A DNA stretch of 64,000 bases from Caenorhabditis elegans (GCF_000002985.6 NC_003284.9:8308001-8372000), one strand, 5' to 3'. Positions 11,668 through 22,562 are shown, counted from the first letter of the stretch. Notes: generated by a model not told the origin, from the letters alone. Translations and numbers: made by a program.

Positions 11668-12900
11668 CTACTTTCTGCGGCAACATTGTCCTTGCCCACA
11701 TGGAGAATAGTTCGATTGACATGAACACTGGTTACTTTGTGGTGCCTGCTGGCAAGCGACAGTAGCTGGTTGAGCTGCTTGGCAAGAGCTTGAGCATGAA
11801 GATTGGCAAGCAGATTGGCACTGTGCGACTGGCTGTTGTTGTTGAACACATTGTTGTTGGCAAGACTGTTCACATTGTGGAGCACATTGCGAGGATTGAG
11901 CAACAGAGGCTTGAAGCACAATTTGAACCACTTGTGGAGCTGAAGTTGTGGTTGGATTGTAGATTGGAGCGGCAGTTTGCTGGATGCATGAGTTGTCACA
12001 GGCTGGTTGACAAGCTGGAGCACAGTTAGCTTGTTGTTGTTGTTGGTTGTTGTATGGATCGTACATTTGAGTGTTGGAGTTTTGACCGTAAATGACTTGT
12101 TGAGTAGCTTGAGCGGTTTGCTGGCAAGCATTTGTGCATTGAGTATTGCAGGAAGAAGCACATTGTTTAGCTGGTTGTTGTTGCTGGACGCAAGATGACT
12201 GGCACTGTTGCTGGCAAGCAGGTTGGCATTGAACTTGAGCTTGCTGAATTTCAAGTTGAATATGAATCACTTGTGGAGCCGAAGTAGTGGTGGTTGTAGC
12301 ATCACAGGCAACATTACATTGCTGTTGGCATTGTGGTTGACATTGGGACACTGGCTGTTGTTGCTGGACACATGTAGATTGACATTGTTGTTGGCACATT
12401 GGCTGACATTGAACAACTGGAGCTGGGGTTGTAGTGGTCGTCGCTGGTGGGTTGTACATGGGTGTGCATTGAGACTGGCACTGTTGTTGGCACATTGGTT
12501 GGCATTGGGACACGGCTGGAGCAGATTGACATTGTTGTCTGCAACTCTGTTGGCAAGCTGGAGCACATTGAGTAGATTGGACCTGATCGTTTGAAATTGG
12601 TATTCACTAAAGTGCTTTAATTAGCAAGTACCTGAACAGTTTGAGTTTGTTGTGGCTGAGCGCAAGAGCAGGATGGTGCTTGTTGTTGAACTGGAGCAGA
12701 TTGGCACGAGCAAGATTGGGTTTGTTGAACCTGTTGGCAAGAGCACTGACTCTGTTGTGGCTGAGCACACCCACAATGTCTCTTTTCACGAAGAACGCTG
12801 CTCTGAAACAATAATGGGAAAACTTGAAAATAAGTTTCAGAAAACTTACAGATGCTACAAGAGCACAAGCGAAGAATACAGCGAGTGTGATGAAGCGCAT
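11668..12900 (-). CDS. ABU/PQN-type Cys-Gln-rich secreted protein, left copy
   Basis: Exons 12900-12850, 12802-12632 and 12582-11668 join in phase to a 378-aa product. Residues 1-17 (MRFITLAVFFACALVAS) begin a signal peptide, followed by an REKRHCGCAQPQQSQCSC segment and then dozens of C-Q-x-x-C-Q-Q-Q-C type repeats, interrupted by low-complexity TTTTSAPQV spacers; the end is CGQGQCCRRK. This pattern is that of the C. elegans ABU/PQN paralogue group, linked in published work to the unfolded-protein response and to the pharyngeal cuticle. A secreted, disulphide-crosslinked structural protein is the likely role. It is identical to the right copy at 14111-15343 and transcribed away from it. The pair resembles the abu-6/7/8 group, but I cannot tell which members these are. 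Confidence 0.9.
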
Positions 12901-12953
12901 TTCAGAATATGAAGCGATGCAAGTGATCGGATGAATTTTGCGTTAAACTGTTC

Positions 12954-12962
12954 TATTATATA
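12954..12962 (-). promoter_or_regulatory. TATA box of the left ABU-like gene
   Basis: On the minus strand the sequence TATATAATA lies 54 bp before the start codon at 12900, well placed for a core promoter. It is inside the duplicated arm, so the right copy has the identical element. Confidence 0.6.
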
Positions 12963-12978
12963 CTCTAGTACAGTCCGC

Positions 12979-14032
12979 AGCTAGATGCCAATTGCCGAAT
13001 GCATTCATTTTCCTCCTCGTCCCATTTCGCAACTTTGTTCAACTCATTCCTGCAAGTGCAAACAGTTTATCATACTATCGTAAAAAGCGTTCCGCAAGTG
13101 ATGCTCCCTCAAGATCAAACAAAAATAAAAAAAAACTGTAGCGTACTAGTTTGTTTGGAATGAAATTTCTCTGTTCAAATAGATACCGGTTCTAAGGGTT
13201 ACTTGAAAATAACTAATTAATCTTATTTTGAAATTGAAAGTTGTCGATGGAGAACAACATTCAATACAAAGTATCTGAAGATTCACATAGAAACACTTAA
13301 ATTGCTTATTCACTTTTATATAATAACCGCTTAAGCGTTCTCAACATGGCTACAGCCCGCTCAACACTCTTGTATAACATTTTTACAAGCGCTGTCCAAT
13401 TTATGAACCTCATAAACCAACAAATCTCGTTTTTTTAACTTTTGTTCTATTTCATTTATCCTGTCGCCTCTCCTGTATGTTACTTTTCTTATTTAAGATG
13501 GACTCTGACGGGACTTTCTCACTTTACGTGTTATTCGATTCACCCCCATTCTATTTTTTTATGTATTACTTTTCGTTATATCTTATCCAGATCCAAATAA
13601 AAAACAATTAAAATGAGAACAAAAGTTCCAGAAGTAACTATCAGCTACAATAAATGGTCACAACTAGAACGTGTTTAATTTTTATGAACACTTCCAAAAT
13701 GTTTGAAAACTTAAAATATTCAGCGGTATGATAACATATTCAGAACTCATTTTCAATTTAATTGTCATTTCAATTATATTTTTTGAATTCCACTTTATAT
13801 CAAATGAGTTCACTAATTCTAGAAGGATTTAATCTAGCAAGACTTTCAATGCTTATCCTTAAAAAATTTTTATTCATATCGTTTAAACTTTTACGTAAAA
13901 CTAGAGTGTTCATTTATCAGTGAACGTTTCGTTACCTGATGTATGATAAATTGTTTGCGCATGTGAAAACGAAGCGGTAAAAAACTTGCGGGTGGGTGGG
14001 ATTGGAATGAAATTCGCACGCGGCTTTTAGAC
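12979..14032. promoter_or_regulatory. Unique spacer between inverted arms: divergent promoter region
   Basis: This 1054-bp spacer separates the two head-to-head ABU-like genes and has no gene of its own. Homology between the arms ends 16 bp upstream of each TATA box, so most upstream regulatory sequence differs between the copies. TGTTTGC, which fits the PHA-4 pharyngeal consensus TRTTKRY, occurs facing each gene: reverse orientation at 13058-13064 and forward at 13952-13958, each about 90-95 bp from its TATA box. Confidence 0.55.
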
Positions 14033-14048
14033 GCGGACTGTACTAGAG

Positions 14049-14057
14049 TATATAATA
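14049..14057 (+). promoter_or_regulatory. TATA box of the right ABU-like gene
   Basis: TATATAATA lies 54 bp before ATG 14111, mirroring the element of the left copy. Confidence 0.6.
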
Positions 14058-14110
14058 GAACAGTTTAACGCAAAATTCATCCGATCACTTGCATCGCTTC
14101 ATATTCTGAA

Positions 14111-15343
14111 ATGCGCTTCATCACACTCGCTGTATTCTTCGCTTGTGCTCTTGTAGCATCTGTAAGTTTTCTGAAACTTATTTTCAAGTTTTCCCATTAT
14201 TGTTTCAGAGCAGCGTTCTTCGTGAAAAGAGACATTGTGGGTGTGCTCAGCCACAACAGAGTCAGTGCTCTTGCCAACAGGTTCAACAAACCCAATCTTG
14301 CTCGTGCCAATCTGCTCCAGTTCAACAACAAGCACCATCCTGCTCTTGCGCTCAGCCACAACAAACTCAAACTGTTCAGGTACTTGCTAATTAAAGCACT
14401 TTAGTGAATACCAATTTCAAACGATCAGGTCCAATCTACTCAATGTGCTCCAGCTTGCCAACAGAGTTGCAGACAACAATGTCAATCTGCTCCAGCCGTG
14501 TCCCAATGCCAACCAATGTGCCAACAACAGTGCCAGTCTCAATGCACACCCATGTACAACCCACCAGCGACGACCACTACAACCCCAGCTCCAGTTGTTC
14601 AATGTCAGCCAATGTGCCAACAACAATGTCAATCTACATGTGTCCAGCAACAACAGCCAGTGTCCCAATGTCAACCACAATGCCAACAGCAATGTAATGT
14701 TGCCTGTGATGCTACAACCACCACTACTTCGGCTCCACAAGTGATTCATATTCAACTTGAAATTCAGCAAGCTCAAGTTCAATGCCAACCTGCTTGCCAG
14801 CAACAGTGCCAGTCATCTTGCGTCCAGCAACAACAACCAGCTAAACAATGTGCTTCTTCCTGCAATACTCAATGCACAAATGCTTGCCAGCAAACCGCTC
14901 AAGCTACTCAACAAGTCATTTACGGTCAAAACTCCAACACTCAAATGTACGATCCATACAACAACCAACAACAACAACAAGCTAACTGTGCTCCAGCTTG
15001 TCAACCAGCCTGTGACAACTCATGCATCCAGCAAACTGCCGCTCCAATCTACAATCCAACCACAACTTCAGCTCCACAAGTGGTTCAAATTGTGCTTCAA
15101 GCCTCTGTTGCTCAATCCTCGCAATGTGCTCCACAATGTGAACAGTCTTGCCAACAACAATGTGTTCAACAACAACAGCCAGTCGCACAGTGCCAATCTG
15201 CTTGCCAATCTTCATGCTCAAGCTCTTGCCAAGCAGCTCAACCAGCTACTGTCGCTTGCCAGCAGGCACCACAAAGTAACCAGTGTTCATGTCAATCGAA
15301 CTATTCTCCATGTGGGCAAGGACAATGTTGCCGCAGAAAGTAG
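14111..15343 (+). CDS. ABU/PQN-type Cys-Gln-rich secreted protein, right copy
   Basis: Exons 14111-14161, 14209-14379 and 14429-15343 give a 378-aa protein identical to the left copy, with introns of 47 and 49 bp (donors GTAAGT and GTACTT). A signal peptide occupies the first ~17-20 residues. The mature part is almost wholly Cys, Gln, Pro, Ser, Thr and Ala, with repeats such as CQPMCQQQCQS and CQPACQQQCQSSC. An AATAAA lies 56 bp after the stop. The even cysteine spacing suggests extensive disulphide bonding in an extracellular matrix; the Q-rich composition explains the prion-like (PQN) naming of the group. Loss of either copy would presumably be masked by the other. Confidence 0.9.
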
Positions 15344-15643
15344 AAGATCAGTGTACTTTTGAATTTGATTTTTGTATATACTGAAACACACTCGTTTCAA
15401 TAAATAATGTTTTCTTTTGTTCAAACAAATCTGATTAGTATTCGAAGAACAAATTACAGAGAATCATACCATAAGTATTCAGTGTCACGGTTGTGTCTAT
15501 GTATTTAACATCCAAAACTCTTCTGGCTTGTTACATGTTAATATGTACTGCTGATAAGATAATAGGCGAAAAACTGAAAACTGATAGCGGTCATTTGCTC
15601 GCTGTACTCCTTTCGATTTCAAGCTATCGACTCCTAAAATAAA

Positions 15644-16995
15644 ATGGTGAGCGCCACCGTATTTAATGAAGAACAAAAACCGTGTAAGGCTGTTGATGAT
15701 CGAATAGAAATTCCAGTGGAGACTTTGATAAAGCAAGTTTCTTCATTTATTTCTTGAAAAAAGATAATACAAGGATTTTACAGAAACCGAAAGTATCCAA
15801 ATGGAAATAGTGATTTAAGCTATGTCCTCACTCAACTATTCTCTGGCTTGGTTCTACTGACAATGCTAATTTTGCTCAGTTTCTTCGTATTTCAACGGCT
15901 TAACCATAAAATGGAAAATCTAAAGCACGAACAAATGTTCAATGATTTTATTTTGAAGTTTGACAGAAAATACACGTCTGTGGAAGAATTTGAATACCGG
16001 TACCAAATTTTTCTGAGAAATGTTATAGAGTTTGAAGCCGAAGAAGAAAGAAATCTTGGATTGGATTTAGATGTTAACGAGTTCACAGACTGGACCGATG
16101 AGGAATTGCAAAAAATGGTTCAAGAAAATAAATATACAAAATATGATTTTGACACACCGAAATTTGAAGGAAGTTATTTAGAAACTGGTGTTATTCGCCC
16201 TGCTTCAATTGATTGGAGAGAACAAGGAAAATTAACGCCAATCAAAAATCAAGGACAATGTGGATCGTGTTGGGCGTTTGCTACAGTTGCTTCTGTTGAA
16301 GCTCAGAACGCAATCAAGAAAGGAAAGTTAGTGTCTCTTTCTGAACAGGAAATGGTGGATTGTGATGGAAGAAACAATGGCTGCAGTGGTGGATATCGTC
16401 CATATGCTATGAAGTGAGTGAACTATTTTCAAAAAAATAGGATTTGAAAGCCTGAAAAGTTAAGATTTGTGAAAGAAAATGGCTTGGAAAGCGAAAAAGA
16501 ATACCCTTACTCCGCTTTAAAACACGACCAGTGCTTTTTGAAAGAAAATGACACTCGGGTGTTCATTGATGATTTCCGGATGTTATCAAATAATGAAGAA
16601 GATATCGCAAATTGGGTTGGAACTAAAGGACCCGTCACTTTTGGTAATGAATGCCTTATTAAATCATTAAAATATACAACATCTTTTTGTTTTCAGGAAT
16701 GAATGTCGTCAAAGCAATGTACAGTTATCGTTCTGGAATTTTTAATCCATCTGTTGAAGACTGTACGGAAAAGTCAATGGGAGCTCATGCTCTCACAATT
16801 ATTGGATACGGCGGAGAAGGAGAATCAGCCTACTGGATTGTTAAAAATTCATGGGGAACTTCATGGGGCGCAAGCGGGTTAGTGATTTTTGTTTCGGAAA
16901 TTCATCAGTTATTCGTTCTCAGGTACTTCCGTCTGGCGAGAGGAGTGAACAGCTGCGGTCTTGCAAATACCGTTGTTGCTCCAATAATAAACTGA
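15644..16995 (+). CDS. Type II membrane-anchored papain-family cysteine protease
   Basis: Five exons (15644-15732, 15784-16413, 16465-16643, 16697-16877, 16923-16995) join in phase to 383 aa. A cytoplasmic N-terminus of ~50 residues precedes one hydrophobic segment ([14 protein letters not shown]), then an I29-type inhibitory prodomain with the ERFNIN-like [14 protein letters not shown] and [15 protein letters not shown]. The mature domain starts near [20 protein letters not shown]. All catalytic residues are present: Gln in [12 protein letters not shown], the nucleophile Cys in GSCW, His in [11 protein letters not shown], and Asn in [12 protein letters not shown]. Such cathepsin-L-like enzymes normally enter by a signal peptide; here the signal seems to be an internal anchor. 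Intron 1 requires a GC donor (AA|GCAAGT), because GT at the same site breaks the frame. AATAAA follows at about 17023. Confidence 0.9.
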
Positions 16996-17228
16996 AAACT
17001 CATTTACTTAAGTGTTTCGTCGAATAAAAAATCCCAGTTTCCCGAACACTTCCATCTAGAGTCCTCAAACATGTTTTGGAATTCAGAAAAAAAACACGTC
17101 GTTCAAAAAAGTTAATTTACTTTTCAATAGATACCCGATGTGTTATATCAAACAATCCGCAAAGGAGCACAAAATGTTAATGCAATAAATAATTAAAAAA
17201 TATGCCGCGATGATCTTTTAACAAGGAT

Positions 17229-18448
17229 TTAGAAATGAATGCAGAAGACAAGGATGATGATGGCGTTGCGGAAGTGCTTGAATTTGGCAGAGCTGTTGTC
17301 GTAGTCATCGTCCGAACTGAAAAATTAATGGTTCATTTGATCTAAAAACGTTCATTCCGTTTACCTATTGTAAGCATCATCATCATCTCTGTCTTTGTCC
17401 ATCGAACGTCCCCTTTTGCTGTTTTTGTTAGACTTTTTGCCAAAGTCCACATCTTCGCCATTCTCAAGCTCCTCGCTGTTGAACGGACGTTTTCTTTTCT
17501 TCGATGGCATATCATCCTCGTATTGATCGTAATCCTCTTCTTGCTCGTCGCTGAGAACTCGGGTGTGGCGCCCTTTCTTATGTTCACGACGCTTTTTGGG
17601 ATGCGATTCCTTCTCTTCAACTTCAGAATATTCATCATCGTCTTGATCTTCTTCCTCCCGCTCAAACTTCTTGATTGGGCGGCGACGATTAGACATTGCC
17701 GAAAAGAGTTTTTCCTCAAATTCCTCAATTGTGAATCTGTTTTTTTCATTGAGAATTGCCTCCATATCAGTAGATTCAGAATCATGATCAGAAAGTCTCT
17801 GGACCTTCCCAAGCAGATCCGTAGCCAACTTTTCCTCATCTTCAGATAAGGCTTCGTCTTGTCGGCCAATGGTTGCTGCAATGGGGTGGAAGAAGACACT
17901 GTCCGTGCTGATGGGTTCGAGCTTGTACGTCGTTGGAATGTTGCTCTCATTCGCGAATAATCCTTCAGAAACCACAAAATTCGACTGCATTCTGAAGTTG
18001 GAAGGAATTTCCTTTCCAACAAACGAGCAAATGAATGTATTGGTGTCCATCTGAGCTACGTATTGAGCCATGTTCTGAAAATAATTAAATAAACATCGGT
18101 GAACCATCATACAGAAACTTAAAATACCTGCTCAGTGATTGTTATGATCTCGCCTTGAGAAGAAATTCCACGAAGACGTTTGCGCTCATGAGGAATGCAG
18201 ATCAGGTACTCGGTAGGGGCATTCTGATTAGAGTTATAGGCAAGAGCGACGTATCCATCAGGGGCAGTGAAGTTTTGCAGGTGAACATCCAAAGTGCCAT
18301 CATCCTCAAAGCGAAGGAGCACGTGGCAATCAATACCCGGCTGGCAATTGACCGGAGATCCGTAGCACGAGTTCTTTTTAGAACAATCAGACAAACTAAT
18401 TCCAGACGCCAGTGGGACTATAAAGACAACGAGCCACAAAGGAGACAT
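17229..18448 (-). CDS. DOMON-like secreted/GPI-type protein with charged tail
   Basis: Exons 18448-18128, 18074-17365 and 17316-17229 join to 372 aa. The start ATG lies 5 nt after a TTTCAG acceptor, suggesting trans-splicing. Residues 1-16 form a signal peptide. The next ~150 residues resemble a DOMON fold: paired cysteines (CYGSPVNCQPGIDC), LLRFEDDGTLDVHLQNF, DGYVALAYNS, then EYLICIPHE. From about residue 190 the chain becomes extremely charged, with mixed acidic and basic runs (EREEEDQDDDEYSEVEEKE, PKKRREHKKGRH). The C-terminus NSSAKFKHFRNAIIILVFC has a small-residue site plus a hydrophobic tail, consistent with GPI attachment. DOMON domains bind haem or sugars, but no haem ligand could be confirmed. 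The basic runs look nuclear, at odds with the signal peptide. Confidence 0.75.
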
Positions 18449-18586
18449 TACCTGAAATTGAAGAAATGAGTTAAGAAAAAAGAGTTAGAGAGAGGAATGA
18501 AACAATGAAATGGCAAGTAAGGACTGATGAGTTCTCGAATGGTCGGAACCATTGCGCGCGCACACACCTGCGCGGCCCTTACGAGG

Positions 18587-18588
<2 letters not shown>

Positions 18589-18656
<68 letters not shown>
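18589..18656. repeat. (AG)34 microsatellite
   Basis: An uninterrupted AG dinucleotide run of 68 bp lies about 140 bp upstream of the DOMON-like gene. On that gene's strand it reads (CT)n, a form that often occurs in worm promoters. Confidence 0.95.
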
Positions 18657-18658
<2 letters not shown>

Positions 18659-19558
18659 TGTGAACTGAAGAGGGAATGAAGAAAGAGTGTGGGGACACGC
18701 GATACACAGATATGCTAAGAGTTGTTGTTTTTTTGTTGTGAAAAGAGAAAAAAGATGCGCTCATGTCTGTAGATCAAAAAAAATGCGATAGAGCAGGTTT
18801 GCTTTTATAATTACCAAAATTGATTACTGACCAAAAACGGAATATAAATACAAAAGAGTAGGAGTTCAAAAATCTGTTTCATGTTATAAATAAAATTTGT
18901 ATTCTATTCAGTTTTTAAATTTTAATACCGAAAAAAACAAAATTCAGCGGGTAAAGTTGAATATATTCCTGTTTTTTATTTCCATAGCTGAAAAACCAAA
19001 TTCACCATTGTACTCGTAGCACTGGAGAAATGATTTGTATTGAGAATGTTTGGTCCGTGAATTTCTCAATTTTATATTTATCACAGCATTAGGGAAACAG
19101 TTATGATGTTTGCTAATGTTCAGCCGAACCTTTTTATTGCGGTTTCCACTCAAACAAAGGTGAGCAGCATACAAATGAGTTGATTAAATTGAACCTAGAC
19201 GATGAGCCGAAAATAATATATCAATAATGAAACGTTAGATTTTTGGATGTTACCAGTTTCTCACTATTGAGACCGGAACAAGCAAATAAAGAAATTCGAG
19301 TGAAGAGCGTTTGTGAAACTTTAGACGTCCCAAAGAAAATACTCATATTTGAAAGTTTACTTTACAATGGAACCAATCCAGATTCTTTTATAATATGAAA
19401 GGCAGTATACGTGAAAAATTCCGGTAGTTTAAATGTCTGTGGAGGGAGTCTGTGAAAGATAATCAGTAGTAACATTAGTTTTTCAGAGTGTTTTTTTATT
19501 AATGTGTATCTTGAAACTGCAACAAATGATATACGAAATCAATAGAAAAACATCGGGA
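18657..19558. other. Intergenic
   Basis: No supportable gene. TTTATT at about 19495 is a minus-strand AATAAA and probably ends the small membrane-protein gene at 19559-19900. Confidence 0.5.
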
Positions 19559-19900
19559 TTATACTCTTTCTTGTAGTCGTTCCTGAGGTGGATGTGCATT
19601 TTCCTCAAGGTCGTCTTCGACTTGACCGTTTTGATAACCTCCATTGACATGGTTATGGACTTGATGTTCTTGTGGAGGTGCTCCATCGGCATTGCCACGG
19701 GCCTGATCGTTGCTTTCGTTGAGGTGATAGATATCGAAAACTTGCATGCGTCGTTTGTTTTTTCGAAAGGCATAAATGATGAGAATGACCGCAAAGAGCC
19801 AACCACTTGGAGCTAGACAGATGAGCCACAAACGACTATCCTGCATGCTGGTCCTCGGATACTCGGTAGTGAGGTTTGTGGACATCAAAATATCCGACAT
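19559..19900 (-). CDS. Small single-pass membrane protein, 113 aa
   Basis: ATG at 19898-19900 follows a TTTTTCAG acceptor by a few bases, so the message is probably trans-spliced or has a 5' UTR intron. A ~35-residue N-terminus with an N-glycosylation sequon (NLT) precedes one membrane segment (WLICLAPSGWLFAVILIIYAF), then a basic stop-transfer KNKRR and a ~60-residue hydrophilic tail containing HNHVNGGYQNGQVEDD and PPQERLQERV. The tail resembles that of the gene at 22563-22847 (HVNGAYQN, PPQEQREES), so the two are probably paralogues. I do not recognise the family. A type I topology is inferred from the positive charges after the membrane segment. Confidence 0.7.
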   Translation of the reverse strand: MSDILMSTNLTTEYPRTSMQDSRLWLICLAPSGWLFAVILIIYAFRKNKRRMQVFDIYHLNESNDQARGNADGAPPQEHQVHNHVNGGYQNGQVEDDLEENAHPPQERLQERV

Positions 19901-19942
19901 GTCTCTGAAAAACAAATTAAAGTCTTAAATGATATTCTGACC

Positions 19943-20343
19943 AGGGGTGCGCGGCAATTGTACAAAATGAGACGGTTGGGCATGTTCCCCCGATATTTTT
20001 TATTAAAGTTTAATAATAGATTATATAAAATTATTTTCTCCATCTGGAAATAATTTTTATTAGACTTGGAAAAACCGAGAAAGTGTTTTAAGATTGTCTG
20101 AATATTGAAAATTGCCGGTGAAAATTGTCGAAAAATTGGCGGCAATTTTCACCGGCAATTTTCAATTTTCGGACAATTTTTTAGCACTTTCTCGGTATTT
20201 ATAAGCCAATAAAAGTTATTTTCAAATAAAGCAAATACTTTTCTATATTGTATCATTATATAATATTTTAATGAAAAATATCGGGGGAACATCCATCCCA
20301 ACCGTCTCATTTTGTAGAATTGTCGGCAGTTGCCGCACACCTC
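19943..20343. mobile_element. Palindromic foldback/MITE element, ~400 bp
   Basis: Left and right halves are inverted copies: AAAATGAGACGGTTGGG and TGTTCCCCCGATATTTTT on the left reappear reverse-complemented on the right, and the centre is a near-perfect hairpin around GGCAATTTTCACCGGCAATT. No coding potential of its own. It lies just upstream of the small membrane-protein gene at 19.56-19.90 kb. Confidence 0.85.
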
Positions 20344-22562
20344 TGATTCTGACTAAATATAGAAATTCACATTAAACATGAAGCAAAATTGAAACTATAG
20401 GAGGATTGTGATAATCGTTTAAATAATTATACATACCAAAGTTGAAGAAGAGAAGTAAGTCAAAAATAATTATAATACGTGAGAATTGTGAGAAATAAAA
20501 AGTTTAGCTCAAGTTAGAAGTAAAGTCTGATTACTGACTAATTGGAATGAAAGTATCAGCTTTGAGCTTCTAGAATGTGTGATCTCCATTTTGCGAGTGC
20601 AACTTCCATGAACTTACAAGTACCGTTGGATAGATTATAATGGGCAAACCAAGGAATTTATGAAAAACGGTTGAACATTTCAGGTACCTGATTACCATAA
20701 ATAATATCTTATTGTTAGAGTTAGACAATTGAAAGGGCTTAACTACTTCAAACCATTTGAGTTAACAAAAATTAATAAGATCCATCCGGTGAAAATTATC
20801 GGACTCCTCAAATATATTAAAAGTTGTATTGTTCTTTTAATAAATACACTAATGTAAACTTAAAAATTGCAAGCACGTCAGATATCATTTAAAGGTGGAG
20901 TAGCGCCAGTGGGAATTTTGTCTAAATGCACTTATAACGATTTAAAACGACCGAATATCATATTAAAACATTCCAAAAAAATTTAGATTTTTTTATAATT
21001 GACGGGCAAAGTTTTTGCAAAAAATTGAAATTTTGAAAAATATGAGCTTTTGAGGAAATTCAAAGCAATGTCGCATGTTTTAATTTTTACAATGTTTTAT
21101 TACAAAAAAACTATTTTTTGGTCGACTTCTAAAATTATAAGTGGCAAAAACTGAGTAATTGTCACTTCTTGACACTAAATAAAAAACGTTCGAAAAATTG
21201 TTGAAACGTTTCATTATGATATTCGGTCATTCTGGGACCAAAGGAGTGGTTTTTAACAATTTCCCCACTTGCGCTACTTCACCTTTAAAAGCTCATTTCC
21301 CTGGTGGCAATTGATACCAATGAAAAGGGTGGGAGGAGCTCAACTACTGTATTGAAATCAGAATGATTAGCGTATAACTGGAAATTTGAACTTAACAATG
21401 CTGAAATCTAAACAATAAAAAATCTATGAAAACTTGTCAAATGGTCATTAGAACTACAGAGCTTTAGGGACTATGCTCCAATAAAAAGTCATTTTGGTCC
21501 AGCAAAAATTCCTGATGTGATACTTTTATTGGTAATTTGAAATGAGTTTTTATCTATAGCAGGAACTGAAAAAATATTTGTGAAAAGTAAAAAGTGAAAA
21601 AGAAGGATAACCGAATAGCGATGCTAGGCAACAATGTCGCTTGGGAATTAATTATCTCTGACGTTGCTATCAAAAATTAAGACGATGTTATCGATTCTTT
21701 CGGTTTGAAAAGCTCATGACTGCAAGTAACTAGAAAAAATACTAGTGACGCCGATTTGTTACGAAAACAACGATGTTAAAATATCACTTGAGCAGCTAAT
21801 TTATGTTGGATTGCTCTTCAGAAGTATCACTGGAGCTTGGTCAAAGAGAGAAAAGTTCAAGATGCGTAAAACTATTTTTCCCTACAACATAAATCTAACA
21901 GGTAAAAAACATAGAGATTGCTTAAATGAGGAGTTCCGGTTCTGAGAATTTTTAACATGTTGATTGAAAATGTGCAATCCCTGTACATTTCATGAACGAA
22001 TTTCACAATGAAATTTTTCAAAAAATTTTTTAAAATTTTGGCGGATCAGCTTTTCGAAAAAATAACCAAGTTATCTAAAGACGTTCGGTAACCAGCTTCA
22101 ATAGTTTTTGGTTTTCTATGTGCTTCAAATGTACTTTAACAAAATGACGTAAGATAATATATGTTCATAATTGAAAAAGAGTCAACTTCGGTCAGCTTCG
22201 TCACGAAAAATGGGCAAAATTGGAGATTTTAGCTGAAATTATGGTTTTTTTTTGGAAATTGCGAACCACGATAAGAAATTTTAGAACTTTTTTGAGAAGT
22301 TTTATTACAAATTCGTGTATTTGAACACGGGTCAAAAAACCGAGATCCGTTACTCCTTCCGCTCCCTACACCCAAGCGTGGGTCGTGGGTGGCAGGCCCA
22401 TCCCTCTATGAGGGAATATTCGGTTTGGTGGAAGTGGCAATGCATTTTGTATCAAAATAAGTCATCTTAGAAATCTGAAAATCTGTAACTCACATTTTTG
22501 GTGAGAAACAAATTTATTATGTGAGAGTTTAATATTTATAGAACAGTTGTACACAATTACAT
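20344..22562. other. Intergenic with MITE
   Basis: Apart from the MITE at 20888-21288 I see no supportable gene. A GC-rich island at about 22325-22440 contains ACCCAAGCGTGGGT, which can form a hairpin; it may be part of a repeat or an unannotated RNA, but nothing decides this. TTTATT near 22508 is probably the polyadenylation signal of the next minus-strand gene. Confidence 0.4.
20888..21288. mobile_element. MITE of the GGTGGAGTAGCGCC family, 401 bp
   Basis: The ends are inverted (TTTAAAGGTGGAGTAGCGCC on the left, GCGCTACTTCACCTTTAAA on the right), and internal pieces pair too, for example GACCGAATATCAT with ATGATATTCGGTC. It shares termini with 3321-3484. A piece of the internal sequence, TATGATATTCGGTCATT, also occurs near 59785. 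Confidence 0.8.

Larger units (their letters stand above)
11603..12978 (-). repeat. Left arm of a 1376-bp inverted duplication
   Basis: Every position x in this arm matches position 27011-x in the right arm (14033-15408). The arm runs from ATTATTTATTG at 11603 to CAGTCCGC at 12978 and includes the complete ABU-like gene, its introns, its 3' end and its TATA box. Translations of overlapping frames on both strands are identical in the two arms, so I see no difference in the coding part. Confidence 0.95.
14033..15408 (+). repeat. Right arm of the 1376-bp inverted duplication
   Basis: Reverse-complement partner of 11603-12978 with the constant coordinate sum 27011. It starts at GCGGACTG (14033) and ends within the AATAAATAAT polyadenylation region at 15408, after which the flanks differ. 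Confidence 0.95.

Noticed and set aside
11649-12254. Long 201- and 97-128-codon frames on both strands across the ABU-like arms
   Set aside because: They are alternative frames of the CAA/TGC-rich coding repeats; only the 378-aa frame has a signal peptide, spliced exons and periodic cysteines.
17342-18022. 226-codon minus-strand and 108-codon plus-strand frames
   Set aside because: Shadows of the DOMON-like gene's charged exon 2; composition and lack of splice context mark them as non-coding.
18579-18764. 61-codon frame reading a Ser-Leu repeat
   Set aside because: Simply the translation of the (AG)34 microsatellite.
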